This document shows positions 11,193-24,415 of a stretch of DNA of 64,000 nucleotides, in pieces. The DNA comes from Petrolisthes cinctipes (taxonomy: Eukaryota > Arthropoda > Malacostraca > Decapoda > Porcellanidae): the NCBI GenBank assembly GCA_033782935.1, contig JAWQEG010000623.1, positions 390,001 through 454,000 on the forward strand, given 5' to 3'. Positions within the stretch are counted from its first letter, which is position 1. Every line of letters starts with the position of its first letter. The notes under the pieces were generated by a model. That model made no database searches. It was not told where the DNA came from and saw only the letters and a program-made list of their open reading frames with translations. The translations under genes were made by a program, and so were the position numbers.

Positions 11193-14100
11193 CTAGCATT
11201 GAGTAGGCATGTACAGATCGCTTCTGGGTCCTAAATGTATCGAATTTTCGGGTGTTTTGAGTCTGAATTTTGGATATAAACGGGTACAGAAGATGAATGC
11301 AAATATTGACTTTGGGCACCTAAAATATTGATTTTCAGCATGTTTTGGGCTTGTATTTTGAAAATACTCTAACCCGGAGTAGGTATGTACAGATCGCTTC
11401 TGGGACCCACAAATATCGAATTTTCGGGTGTTTTGAGCCTGAATTTGAGATATAAACGGGTACAGAATATGCATGCACATATCGACTTTGGGCACCTAAA
11501 ATATTGATTTTCAGCATGTTTTGTTCCCATATTCTTAAAAAATTCTAGCACTGAGTAGGCATGTACAGATCGCTTCTGGGACCCAAAAATATTGAATTTT
11601 CGGGTGTTTTGAGCCTGAATTTGAGATATAAACGGGTACTGAAGATGCATACACATATCGACTTTGGGCACCCAAAATATCGATTTTTAGCATGTTTTGG
11701 GGCTATATTTTGAAAATATTCTAGCACTGAGTAGGCATGTACAGATCGCTTCTGGGACCCAAAAATATCGAATTTCTGTTTTTTTTTAGCATGAATTTGG
11801 GATATAAACGGATACAGAAGATGCATACACATATTGACTTTGGGCACCTTAAATATCGATTTTCAGCATGTTTTGGGCCTGTATTCTGAAAATACTGTAA
11901 CACGGAGTAGGCATGTACAGATCGCTTTTGGGACCCAAAAATATTGAATTTTCGGGTGTTTTGAGCCTGAATTTGAGATATAAACGGGTACAGAAGATGC
12001 ATGCACATATCGACTTTGGGCACCTAAAACATCGATTTTCAGCATGTTTTGGGCCCATATTTTGAAAAAAATCTAGCACTGAGTAGGCTTGTACAGATCG
12101 CTTCTGGGACCCAAAAATATCGAATTTTCGGGTGTTTTGAGCCTGAATTTGGGAAACAAACGGGTACAGAAGATGCATACACATATTGACTTTGGGCACC
12201 TAAAATATTGATTTTCAGCATGTTTTGGGCCTGTATATTAAAAATACTCTAACACGGAGTAGGCATGTACAGATCGCTTTTGGGACCCAAAAATATCGAA
12301 TTTTCGGGTGTTTTGAGCCTGAATTTGAGATATAAACGGGTACAGAAGATGCATGCACATATCGACTTTGGGCACCCAAAAAATCGATTTTTAGCATGTT
12401 TTAGGCCTATATTTTGAAAATATTCTAGCACTGAGTAGGAATGTACAGATCGCTTCTGGGACCCAAAAATATCGAATTTTTGTTTTTTTTTAGCATGAAT
12501 TTGGGATATAAACGGATACAGAAGATGCATACACATATTGACTCTGGGCACCTTAAATATCGATTTTCAGCATGTTTTGGGCCTGTATTTCGAAAATACT
12601 GTAACACGGAGTAGGCATGTACAGATCGCTTTTGGGACCCAAAAATATTGAATTTTCGGGTGATTTGAGCCTGAAGTTGAGATATAAATCGGTATAGAAG
12701 ATGCATGCACATATCGACTTTGGGCACCCAAAATATCGATTTTTATCATGTTTTGGGCCCATATTTTGAAAATATTCTAGCACTGAGTAGGCATGTACAG
12801 ATCGCTTCTGGAACCCAAAAATATTGAATTTTCGGGGTTTTTGAGCCTGAATTTGGGATATAAATGGATAAAGAAGATGCATACACATATTGACTTTGGG
12901 CACCTAAAATATCGATTTTTAGCATGTTTTAAGCCTATATTTTGAAAAAATTCTAGCATTGAGTAGGCATGTACAGATCGCTTCTGGGTCCTAAATGTAT
13001 CGAATTTTCGGGTGTTTTGAGTCTGAATTTTGGATATAAACGGGTACAGAAGATGAATGCAAATATTGACTTTGGGCACCTAAAATATTGATTTTCAGCA
13101 TGTTTTGGGCCTGTATTTTGAAAATACTCTAACCCGGAGTAGGTATGTACAGATCGCTTCTGGGACCCACAAATATCGAATTTTCGGGTGTTTTGAGCCT
13201 GAATTTGAGATATAAACGGGTACAGAATATGCATGCACATATCGACTTTGGGTACCTAAAATATTGATTTTCAGCATGTTTTGTTCCCATATTCTTAAAA
13301 AATTCTAGCACTGAGTAGGCATGTACAGATCGCTTCTGGGACCCAAAAATATCGAATTTTCGGGTGTTTTGAGCCTGAATTTGAGATATAAATGGGTACA
13401 GAAGATGCATGCACATATCGACTTTGGACACTTAAAATATCGATTTTTAGCATGTTTTAAGCCTATATTTTGAAAACATTCTAACACGGAGTAGGCATGT
13501 ACAGATCGCTTCTGGGACCCAAAAATATTGAATTTTCGGGTGTTTTGAGCCTGAATTTGAGATATAAACGGGTACTGAAGATGCATGCACATATCGACTT
13601 TGGGCACCCAAAATATCGATTTTTAGCATGTTTTGGGGCTATATTTTGAAAATATTCTAGCACTGAGTAGGCATGTACAGATCGCTTCTGGGACCCAAAA
13701 ATATCGAATTTCTGTTTTTTTTTAGCATGAATTTGGGATATAAACGGATACAGAAGATGCATACACATATTGACTTTGGGCACCTTAAATATCGATTTTC
13801 AGCATGTTTTGGGCCTGTATTCTGAAAATACTGTAACACGGAGTAGGCATGTACAGATCGCTTTTGGGACCCAAAAATATTGAATTTTCGGGTGTTTTGA
13901 GCCTGAATTTGAGATATAAACGGGTACAGAAGATGCATGCACATATCGACTTTGGGCATCTAAAATATCGATTTTCAGCATGTTTTGGGCCCATATTTTG
14001 AAAAAAATCTAGCACTGAGTAGGCATGTACGGATCGCTTCTGGGACCAAAAAATATCGAATTTTCGGGTGTTTTGAGCCTGAATTTTGGAAACAAACGGG

Positions 14101-16780
14101 TACAGAAGATGCATACACATATTGACTTTGGGCCCCTAAAATATTGATTTTCAGCATGTTTTGGGGCTGTATTTTAAAAATACTCTAACATGGAGTAGGC
14201 ATGTACAGATCTCTTCTGGAACCCAAGAATATCGAATTTTCGGGGGTTTTGAGCCTGAATTTGAGATATAAACGGGAACTGAAGATGCATGCACATATCG
14301 ACTTTGGGCACCCAAAATATCGATTTTTAGCATGTTTTGGGCCTATATTTTGAAAATATTCTAGCACTGAGTAGGCATGTACAGATCGCTTCTGGGACCC
14401 AAAAATATCGAATTTTTGTTTTTTTTTAGCATGAATTTGGGATATAAACGGATACAGAAGATGCATACACATATTGACTCTGGGCACCTTAAATATCGAT
14501 TTTCAGCATGTTTTGGGCCTGTATTTCGAAAATACTGTAACACGGAGTAGGCATGTACAGATCGCTTTTGGGACCCAAAAATATTGAATTTTCGGGTGAT
14601 TTGAGCCTGAAGTTGAGATATAAATGGGTATAGAAGATGCATGCACATATCGACTTTGGGCACCCAAAATATCGATTTTTATCATGTTTTGGGCCCATAT
14701 TTTGAAAATATTCTAGCACTGAGTAGGCATGTACAGATCGCTTCTGGAACCCAAAAATATTGAATTTTCGGGGTTTTTGAGCCTGAATTTGGGATATAAA
14801 TGGATAAAGAAGATGCATACACATATTGACTTTGGGCACCTAAAATATCGATTTTTAGCATGTTTTAAGCCTATATTTTGAAAAAATTCTAGCATTGAGT
14901 AGGCATGTACAGATCGCTTCTGGGTCCTAAATGTATCGAATTTTCGGGTGTTTTGAGTCTGAATTTTGGATATAAACGGGTACAGAAGATGAATGCAAAT
15001 ATTGACTTTGGGCACCTAAAATATTGATTTTCAGCATGTTTTGGGCCCGTATTTTGAAAATACTCTAACCAGGAGTAGGTATGTACAGATCGCTTCTGGG
15101 ACCCACAAATATCGAATTTTCGGGTGTTTTGAGCCTGAATTTGAGATATAAACGGGTACAGAATATGCATGCACATATCGACTTTGGGTACCTAAAATAT
15201 TGATTTTCAGCATGTTTTGTTCCCATATTCTTAAAAAATTCTAGCACTGAGTAGGCATGTACAGATCGCTTCTGGGACCCAAAAATATCGAATTTTCGGG
15301 TGTTTTGAGCCTGAATTTGAGATATAAATGGGTACAGAAGATGCATGCACATATCGACTTTGGACACTTAAAATATCGATTTTTAGCATGTTTTAAGCCT
15401 ATATTTTGAAAACATTCTAACACGGAGTAGGCATGTACAGATCGCTTCTGGGACCCAAAAATATTGAATTTTCGGGTGTTTTGAGCCTGAATTTGAGATA
15501 TAAACGGGTACTGAAGATGCATGCACATATCGACTTTGGGCACCCAAAATATCGATTTTTAGCATGTTTTGGGGCTATATTTTGAAAATATTCTAGCACT
15601 GAGTAGGCATGTACAGATCGCTTCTGGGACCCAAAAATATCGAATTTCTGTTTTTTTTTAGCATGAATTTGGGATATAAACGGATACAGAAGATGCATAC
15701 ACATATTGACTTTGGGCACCTTAAATATCGATTTTCAGCATGTTTTGGGCCTGTATTCTGAAAATACTGTAACACGGAGTAGGCATGTACAGATCGCTTT
15801 TGGGACCCAAAAATATTGAATTTTCGGGTGTTTTGAGCCTGAATTTGAGATATAAACGGGTACAGAAGATGCATGCACATATCGACTTTGGGCATCTAAA
15901 ATATCGATTTTCAGCATGTTTTGGGCCCATATTTTGAAAAAAATATAGCACTGAGTAGGCATGTACGGATCGCTTCTGGGACCCAAAAATATCGAATTTT
16001 CGGGTGTTTTGAGCCTGAATTTTGGAAACAAACGGGTACAGAAGATGCATACACATATTGACTTTGGGCACCTAAAATATTGATTTTCAGCATGTTTTGG
16101 GTCTGTATTTTAAAAATACTCTAACATGGAGTAGGCATGTACAGATCTCTTCTGGAACCCAAGAATAACGAATTTTCGGGTGTTTTGAGCCTGAATTTGA
16201 GATATAAACGGGTACTGAAGATGCATGCACATATCGACTTTGGGCACCCAAAATATCGATTTTTAACATGTTTTGGGGCTATATTTTGAAAATATTCTAG
16301 CACTGAGTAGGCATGTACAGATCGCTTCTGGGACCCAAAAATATCGAATTTTTGTTTTTTTTTAGCATGAATTTGGGATATAAACGGATACAGAAGATGC
16401 ATACACATATTGACTTTGGGCACCTTAAATATCGATTTTCAGCATGTTTTGGGCCTGTATTTCGAAAATACTGTAACACTGAGTAGGCATGTACAGATCG
16501 CTTTTGGGACCCAAAAATATTTAATTTTCGGGTGATTTGAGCCTGAATTTGAGATATAAACGGGTATAGAAGATGCATGCACATATCGACTTTGGGCACC
16601 CAAAATATCGATTTTTTTTCATGTTTTGGGCCCATATTTTGAAAATATTCTAGCACTGAGTAGGCATGTACAGATCGCTTCTGGAACCCAAAAATATTGA
16701 ATTTTCGGGGTTTTTGAGCCTGAATTTGTGATATAAACGGATACAGAAGATGCATACAAATATTGACTTTGGGCACCTAA
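11193..16780 (+). repeat. 10/11-mer higher-order repeat, three units (last one partial)
   Basis: Units start at about 11,193, 12,953 and 14,889. The first spacing is 1,760 bp (10 monomers) and the second 1,936 bp (11 monomers). The first unit lacks one monomer, corresponding to about 13,305-13,480 of the second. Units two and three are nearly identical over 13.0-14.1 kb against 14.9-16.0 kb, sharing 'aatgtatcgaa', 'gtaggtatgtac', the poly-T subtype with 'aatttctg', and 'gtattctgaaaat'. Around 12.2-12.4 kb unit one differs from unit two and instead resembles 9.57-9.78 kb. The third unit breaks off near 16,780. Confidence 0.9.
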
Positions 16781-17150
16781 AATATCGATTTTCAGCATGT
16801 TTTGGGCCCATATTTTGAAAAAAATCAAGCACTGAGTAGGCATGTACGGATCGCTTCTGGGACCCAAAAATATCGAATTTTCGGGTGTTTTGAGCCTGAA
16901 TTTTGGAAACAAACGGGTACAGAAGATGCATACACATATTGACTTTGGGCACCTAAAATATTGATTTTCAGCATGTTTTGGGACTGTATTTTAAAAATAC
17001 TCCAACATGGAGTAGGCATGTACAGATCTCTTCTGGAACCCAAGAATATCGAATTTTCGGGTGTTTTGAGCCTGAATTTGAGATATAAACGGGTACAGAA
17101 GAGGCATGCACATATAGACTTTGGGCACCCAAAATATCGATTTTTAGCAT
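15905..17150 (+). repeat. 5-monomer offset repeat joining the end of the 11-mer block
   Basis: The stretch about 16,785-17,150 matches about 15,905-16,270 at an offset of 880 bp. Shared variants are 'catgtacggatcg', 'gaattttggaaacaaac', 'aacatggagtagg' and 'acccaagaat'. The jump from an 11-monomer offset to a 5-monomer offset at about 16,780 marks a recombination junction at the right edge of the HOR. Confidence 0.75.
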
Positions 17151-17329
17151 GTTTTTGGACTATATTTTGAAAATATTCTAGCACTGAGTAGGCATGTACA
17201 GATCGCTTCTGGGACCCAAAAATATCGAATTTTTGTTTTTTTTTAGCATGAATTTGGGATATAAACGGATACAGAAGATGCATACACATATTGACTTTGG
17301 GCACCTAAAATATCGATTTTCAGCATGTT

Positions 17330-17530
17330 TTGGGCCTGTATTTTGAAAATACTGTAACACGGAGTAGGCATGTACAGATCTCTTCTGGAACCCAAAAATA
17401 TCGAATTTTCGGGTGTTTTGAGCTAAAAATTTGAGATATAAACGGGTACAGAAGATGCATGCACATATCGACTTTGGGCACCTAAAATATCGATTTTCAG
17501 CATGTTTTGGGCACATATTTTGAAAAAAAT
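17330..17530 (+). repeat. Monomer with rare 'gagctaaaaatttgag' variant, copy 1
   Basis: The usual 'gagcctgaatttgag' carries one extra base and substitutions. Together with 'gatctcttctggaaccc' upstream and the downstream alpha start, this stretch matches only 50,080-50,280, about 32.75 kb away. Confidence 0.75.
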
Positions 17531-18199
17531 CTAGTACTGAGTAGGCATGTACAGATCGTTTCTGGGACCCAAAAATATCGAATTTTCGGGTGTTTTGAGC
17601 CTGAATTTGAGATATAAATGGGTACAGAAGATGCATGCACAAATCGACTTTGGGCACCCAAAATATCGATTTTTAGCATGTTTTAAGCCTATATTTTGTA
17701 AATATTCCAACACGGAGTAGGCATGTAGAGATCGCTTCTGGGACCCAAAAATATTGAATTTTCGGGTGGTTTGAGCCTGAATTTGAGATATAAACGGGTA
17801 CTGAAGATGCATGCACATATCGACTTTGGGCACCCAAAATATCGATTTTTAGCATGTTTTGGGCCTATATTTTGAAAATATTCTAGCACTGAGTAGGCAT
17901 GTACAGATCGCTTCTGGGACCCAAAAATATCGAATTTTGGTTTTTTTTTAGCATGAATTTGGGATAATAACGGATACAGAAGATGGATACACATATTGAC
18001 TTTGGGCACCCAAAATATAGATTTTCAGCATGTTTTGAGCCTGTATTTTGAAAATACTGTAACAAGGAGTAGGCATGTACAGATCGCTTTTGGGACCCAA
18101 AAATATTGAATTTTCGGGTGTTTTGAGCCTGAATTTGAGATAAAAACGGGTACAGAAGATGCATGCACATATCGACTTTGGGCACCTAAAATATCGATT

Positions 18200-20750
18200 T
18201 TCAGCATGTTTTGGGCCCATAATTTGAAAAAAATCTAGCACTGAGTAGGCATGTACAGATCGCTTCTGGGACCCAAAAATATCGAATTTTCGGGTGTTTT
18301 GAGCTTGAATTTAGGAAACAAACGGGTACAGAAGATGCATACACATATTGACATTTGGCACCTTAAACATTGATTTTAACCATGTTTTGGGCCAGTATTT
18401 TAAAAATACTCTAGCACTGAGTAGGCTTGTACAGATCGCTTCTGGGACCCAAAAATATCGAATTTTCGGGTTTTTTGAGCCTGAATTTGAGATATAAACG
18501 GGTACAGAAGATGCATGCACATATCGACTTTGGGCACCTAAAATATCGATTTTCAGCATGTTTTGTTCCCATATTCTTAAAAAATTCTAGCACTGAGTAG
18601 GCATGTACAGATCGCTTCTGGGACCCAAAAATATCGAATTTTCGGGTGTTTTGAGCCTGAATTTGAGATATAAACGGGTACAGAAGATGCATGCACATAT
18701 CGACTTTGGGCACCCAAAATATCGATTTTTAGCATGTTTTAGGCCTATATTTTGAAAATATTCTAGCACTGAGTAGGCATGTACAGATCGCTTCTGGAAC
18801 CCAAAAATATTGAATTTCCGGGGTTTTTGAGCCTGAATTTGGGATATAAACGGATAAAGAAGATGCATACACATATTGACTTTGGGCACCTAAAATATCG
18901 ATTTTCAGCATGTTTTGGGCCTGTATTTTGAAAATACTGTAACACGGATTAGGCATGTACAGATCGCTTTTGTGACCCAAAAATATCGAATTTTCGGGTG
19001 TTTTGAGCCTGAATTTGAGATATAAACGGGTACAGAAGATGCATGCACATATCGACTTTGGGCACCTAAAATACCGATTTTCAGCATGTTTTGGGCCCAT
19101 ATTTTGAAAAAAATCTAGCACTGAGTAGGCATATACGGATCGCTTCTGGGACCCAAAAATATCGAATTTTCGGGGGTTTTGAGCCTGAATTTAGGAAACA
19201 AACGGGTACAGAAGATGCATACACATATTGACTTAGGGCACCTAAAATATTGATTTTCAGCATGTTTTGGGGCTGTATTTTAAAAATACTCTAACACGGA
19301 GTAGGCATGTACAGATCTCTTCTGGAACCCAAAAATATCGAATTTTCGGGTGTTTCGAGCATGAATTTGGGATATAAACGGGTACAGAAGAGGCATGCGC
19401 ATACAGACTTTGGGCACCTAAAATATCGATTTTCAGCATGTTTTGGGCCCATATTTTGAAAAAATTCTAGCACTGAGTAGGCATGTACAGATCGCTTTTG
19501 GGACCCAAAAATATCGAATTTTCGGGTGTTTTGAGCTTGAATTTAGGAAACAAACGGGTACAGAAGATGCATACACATATTGACATTTGGTACCTTAAAC
19601 ATTGATTTTAACCATGTTTTGGGCCTGTATTTTAAAAATACTCTAGCACTGAGTAGGCATGTACAGATCGCTTCTGGGACCCAAAAATATCGAATTTTCG
19701 GGTTTTTTGAGCCTGAATTTGAGATATAAACGGGTACAGAAGATGCATGCACATATCGACTTTGGGCACCTAAAATATCGATTTTCAGCATATTTTGTTC
19801 CCATATTCTTAAAAAATTCTAGCACTGAGTAGGCATGTACAGATCGCTTCTGGGACCCAAAAATATCGAATTTTCGTGTGTTTTGAGCCTGAATTTGAGA
19901 TATAAACGGGTACAGAAGATGCATGCACATATCGACTTTGGGCATCCAAAATATCGATTTTTAGCATGTTTTAGGCCTATATTTTGAAAATATTCTAGCA
20001 CTGAGTAGGCATGTACAGATCGCTTCTGGAACCCAAAAATATTGAATTTTCGGGGTTTTTGAGCCTGAATTTGGGATATAAACGGATAAAGAAGATGCAT
20101 ACACATATTGACTTTGGGCACCTAAAATATCTATTTTCAGCATGTTTTGGGCCTGTATTTTGAAAATACTGTAACACGGAGTAGGCATGTACAGATCGCT
20201 TTTGGGACCCAAAAATATCGAATTTTCGGGCGTTTTGAGCCTGAATTTGAGATATAAACGGGTACAGAAGATGCATGCACATATCGACTTTGGGCACCTA
20301 AAATATCGATTTTCAGCATGTTTTGGGCCCATATTTTGAAAAAAATCTATCACTGAGTAGGCATGTACGGATCGCTTCTGGGACCCAAAAATATCGAATT
20401 TTCGGGGGTTTTGAGCCTGAATTTTGGAAACAAACGGGTACAGAAGATGCATACACATATTGACTTTGGGCACCTAAAATATTGATTTTCAGCATGTTTT
20501 GGGGCTGTATTTTAAAAATACTCTAACACGGAGTAGGCATGTACAGATCTCTTCTGGAACCCAAAAATATCGAATTTTCGGGTGTTTTGAGCCTGAATTT
20601 GGGATATAAACGGGTATAGAAGAGGCATGCACATATAGACTTTGGGCACCTAAAATATCGATTTTCAGCATGTTTTGGGCCCATATTTTGAAAAAATTCT
20701 AGCACTGAGTAGGCATGTACAGATCGCTTCTGGGACCCAAAAATATCGAA
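18200..20750 (+). repeat. 7-mer tandem duplication (1,232-bp unit, two copies)
   Basis: Unit one begins near 18,200 and unit two near 19,432. Both contain, in the same order, 'gacatttgg' followed by 'ccttaaacattgattttaac', the 'gttttgttcc' or 'attttgttcc' junction, 'tttaggcctat', 'gggtttttgagcc', 'gtaacacgg', 'cggatcgcttctggg' and 'agaggcatgc'. The repeat runs on to about 20,750, where the next monomer diverges at 'gagtctgaattttgg'. A related but more diverged version lies at about 8.9-10.1 kb. Confidence 0.9.
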
Positions 20751-21229
20751 TTTTCGGGTGTTTTGAGTCTGAATTTTGGATATAAACGGGTACAGAAGAT
20801 GAATGCAAATATTGCCTTTGTGTACCTAAAATATTGATTTTTAGCATGTTTTTTGGCCTGTATTTTGAAAATACTCTAACAAGGAGTAGGCATGTACAGA
20901 TCGCTTCTGGGACCCACAAATATCGAATTATCGTGTGTTTTGAGCCTGAATTTGAAATATAAACGGGTACAGAATATGCATGCACATATCGACTTTGGGC
21001 ACCTAAAATAAAAATTTTCAGCATGTTTTGTTCCCATATTCTTAAAAAATTCTAGCACTGAGTAGGCATGTACAGATCGCTTCTGGGACCCAAAAATATC
21101 GAATTTTCGGGTGTTTAGAGCCAGAATTTGAGATATAAACGGGTACAGAAGATGCATGCACATATAGACTATGGACACTTAAAATATCGATTTTTAGCAT
21201 GTTTTAAGCCTATATTTTGATAACATTCT

Positions 21230-22990
21230 AGGACGGAGTAGGCATGTACAGATCGCTTCTGGGACCCAAAAATATTGAATTTTCGGGTGTTTTGAGCCTG
21301 AATTTGAGATATAAACGGGTACTGAAGATGCATTCACATATCGACTTTGGGCACCCAAAATATCGATTTTTAGCATGTTTTGGGCCTATATTTTGAAAAT
21401 ATTCTAGCACTGAGTAGGCATGTATAGATCGCTTCTGGGACCCACAAATATCGAATTTTCGGGTGTTTTGAGCCTGAATTTGAGATATAAACGGGTACTG
21501 AAGATGCATGCACATATCGACTTTGGGCACCCAAAATATCGATTTTTAGCATGTTTTTGGACTATATTTTGAAAATATTCTAGCACTGAGTAGGCATGTA
21601 CAGATCGCTTCTGGGACCCAAAAATATCGAATTTTTGTTTTTTTTTAGCATGAATTTGGGATATAAACGGATACAGAAGATGCTTACACATATTGACTTT
21701 GGGCACCTAAAATATCGATTTTCAGCATGTTTTGGGCCTTTAATTTGAAAATACTGTAACACGGAGTAGGCATGTACAGATCTCTTCTGGAACCCAAAAA
21801 TATCGAATTTTCGGGTGTTTTGAGCATAAATTTGAGATATAAACGGGTACAGAAGATGCATGCACATATCGACTTTGGACACTTAAAATATCGATTTTTA
21901 GCATGTTTTAAGCCTATATTTTGAAAAAATTCTAGCACTGAGTAGGCATGTACAGATCGCTTCTGGGTCCTAAATGTATCGAATTTTCGGGTGTTTTGAG
22001 TCTGAATTTTGGATATAAACGGGTACAGAAGATGAATGCAAATATTGACTTTGGGTACCTAAAATATTGATTTTCAGCATGTTTTGGGCCTGTATTTTGA
22101 AAATACTCTAACCCGGACTAGGTATGTACAGATCGCTTCTGGGACCCAAAAATATCGAATTTTCGGGTGTTTTGAGCCTGAATTTGAGATATAAACGGGT
22201 ACTGAAGATGCATGCACATATAGACTTTGGGCACCCAAAATATCGATTTTTAGCATGTTTTGGGCCTATATTTTGAAAATATTCTAGCACTGAGTAGGCA
22301 TGTATAGATCGCTTCTGGGACCCACAAATATCGAATTTTCGGGTGTTTTGAGCCTGAATTTGAGATATAAACGGGTACTGAAGATGCATGCACATATCGA
22401 CTTTGGGCACCCAAAATATCGATTTTTAGCATGTTTTTGGACTATATTTTGAAAATATTCTAGCACTGAGTAGGCATGTACAGATCGCTTCTGGGACCCA
22501 AAAATATCGAATTTTTGTTTTTTTTTAGCATGAATTTGGGATATAAACGGATAAGAAGATGCATACACATATTGACTTTGGGCACCTAAAATATCGATTT
22601 TCAGCATGTTTTGGGCCTGTAATTTGAAAATACTGTAACACGGAGTAGGCATGTACAGATCTCTTCTGGAACCCAAAAATATCGAATTTTCGGGTGTTTT
22701 GAGCATAAATTTGAGATATAAACGGGTACAGAAGATGCATGCACATATCGACTTTGGACACTTAAAATATCGATTTTTAGCATGTTTTAAGCCTATATTT
22801 TGAAAAAATTCTAGCACTGAGTAGGCATGTACAGATCGCTTCTGGGTCCTAAATGTATCGAATTTTCGGGTGTTTTGAGTCTGAATTTTGGATATAAACG
22901 GGTACAGAAGATGAATGCAAATATTGACTTTGGGCACCTAAAATATTGATTTTCAGCATGTTTTGGGCCTGTATTTTGAAAATACTCTAA
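21230..22990 (+). repeat. 5-mer tandem duplication (880-bp unit, two copies)
   Basis: Unit one is about 21,230-22,109 and unit two about 22,110-22,989. Shared marks include 'ggcatgtatagatcg', the poly-T subtype, 'gagcataaatttgag', 'ctaaatgtatcgaa' and the uncommon 'cccggactaggtatg'. Unit two has a single-base deletion ('cggataagaagatg' near 22,550, against 'cggatacagaagatg'), so the later offset is 879 bp. That deletion also lengthens a minus-strand open frame to 217 codons (22,284-22,937). Confidence 0.9.
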
Positions 22991-23329
22991 CCCGGACTAG
23001 GTATGTACAGATCGCTTCTGGGACCCACAAATATTGAATTTTCGGGTGTTTTGAGCCTGAATTTGAGATATAAACGGGTACAGAATATGCATGCACATAT
23101 CGACTTTGGGCACCTAAAATATCGATTTTCAGCATGTTTTGTTCCCATATTTTGAAAAAAATCTAGCACTGAGTAGGCATGTACAGATCGCTTCTGGGAC
23201 CCAAAAATATCGAATTTTCGGGTGTTTTGAGCCTGAATTTGAGATATAGACGGGTACAGAAGATGCATACACATATCGACATTGGGCACCTAAAATATCG
23301 ATTTTCAGCATGTTTTATTCCCATATTCT

Positions 23330-24415
23330 TAAAAAATTCTAGCACTGAGTAGGCATGTACAGATCGCTTCTGGGACCCAAAAATATCGAATTTTCGGGTT
23401 TTTTTTAGCATGAATTTGGGATATAAACGGATACAGAAGATGCATACACATATCGACTTTGGGCACCTAAAATATCGTTTTTCAGCATGTTTTGGGCCTG
23501 TATTTTGAAAATACTGTAACACGGAGTAGGCATGTACAGATCGCTTTTGGGACCCAAAAATATCGAATTTTCGTGTGTTTTGAGCCTGAATTTGAGATAT
23601 AAACGGGTACAGAAGATGCATGCACATATCGACTTTGGGCACCTAAAATATCGATTTTTAGCATGTTTTGGGACTATATTTTGAAAATATTCTAGCACTG
23701 AGTAGGCATGTACAGATCGCTTCTGGGACCCAAAAATATCGAATTTTCGGGGTTTTTTAGCATGAATTTGGGATATAAACGGATACAGAAGATGCATACA
23801 CATATTGACTTTGGGCTCCTAAAATATCGATTTTCAGCATGTTTTTGGCCTGTATTTTGAAAATACTGTAACACGGAGTAGGCATGTACAGATCGCTATT
23901 TAGACCCAAAAATATCGAATTATCGTGCGTTTTGAGCCTGAATTTGAAATATAAACGGGTACAGAAGATGCATGCACATATCGTCTTTGGGCACCTAAAA
24001 TATCGATTTTTAGCATGTTTTGGGCTCATATCTTGAAAATATTCTAGCACTGAGTAGGCATGTACAGATTGCTTCTAGGACCCAAAAATATCGAATTTTC
24101 GGCTGTTTTGAGCCTGAATTTGGGAAATAAACGGACTTAAAAGATTCATACACATATTGACTTTGGGCACCTAAAATATCGATTTTCAGCATGTTTTGGG
24201 CCTGTATTTTGAAAATACTGTAACACGGAGTAGGCATGTACAGATCGCTTTTGGGACCCAAAAATATCGAATTTTCGTGTGTTTTGAGCCTGAATTTGAG
24301 ATATAAACGGGTACAGAAGATGCATGCACATATCGACTTTGGGCACCTATAATATCGATTTTTAGCATGTTTTGGGACTATATTTTGAAAATATTCTAGA
24401 ACTGAGTAGGCATGT
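23330..24415 (+). repeat. 17-monomer offset repeat, copy 1 (2,993 bp)
   Basis: It matches 26,323-27,408 through about six monomers, sharing 'catgtttttggcctgta', 'gaattatcgtg' with 'gcgttttgagcc' or 'tgttttgagcc', 'ggctgttttgagcc' and 'cggacttaaaa'. The region opens the central subfamily domain, where the 'cggacttaaaa' monomers first appear. Confidence 0.75.
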
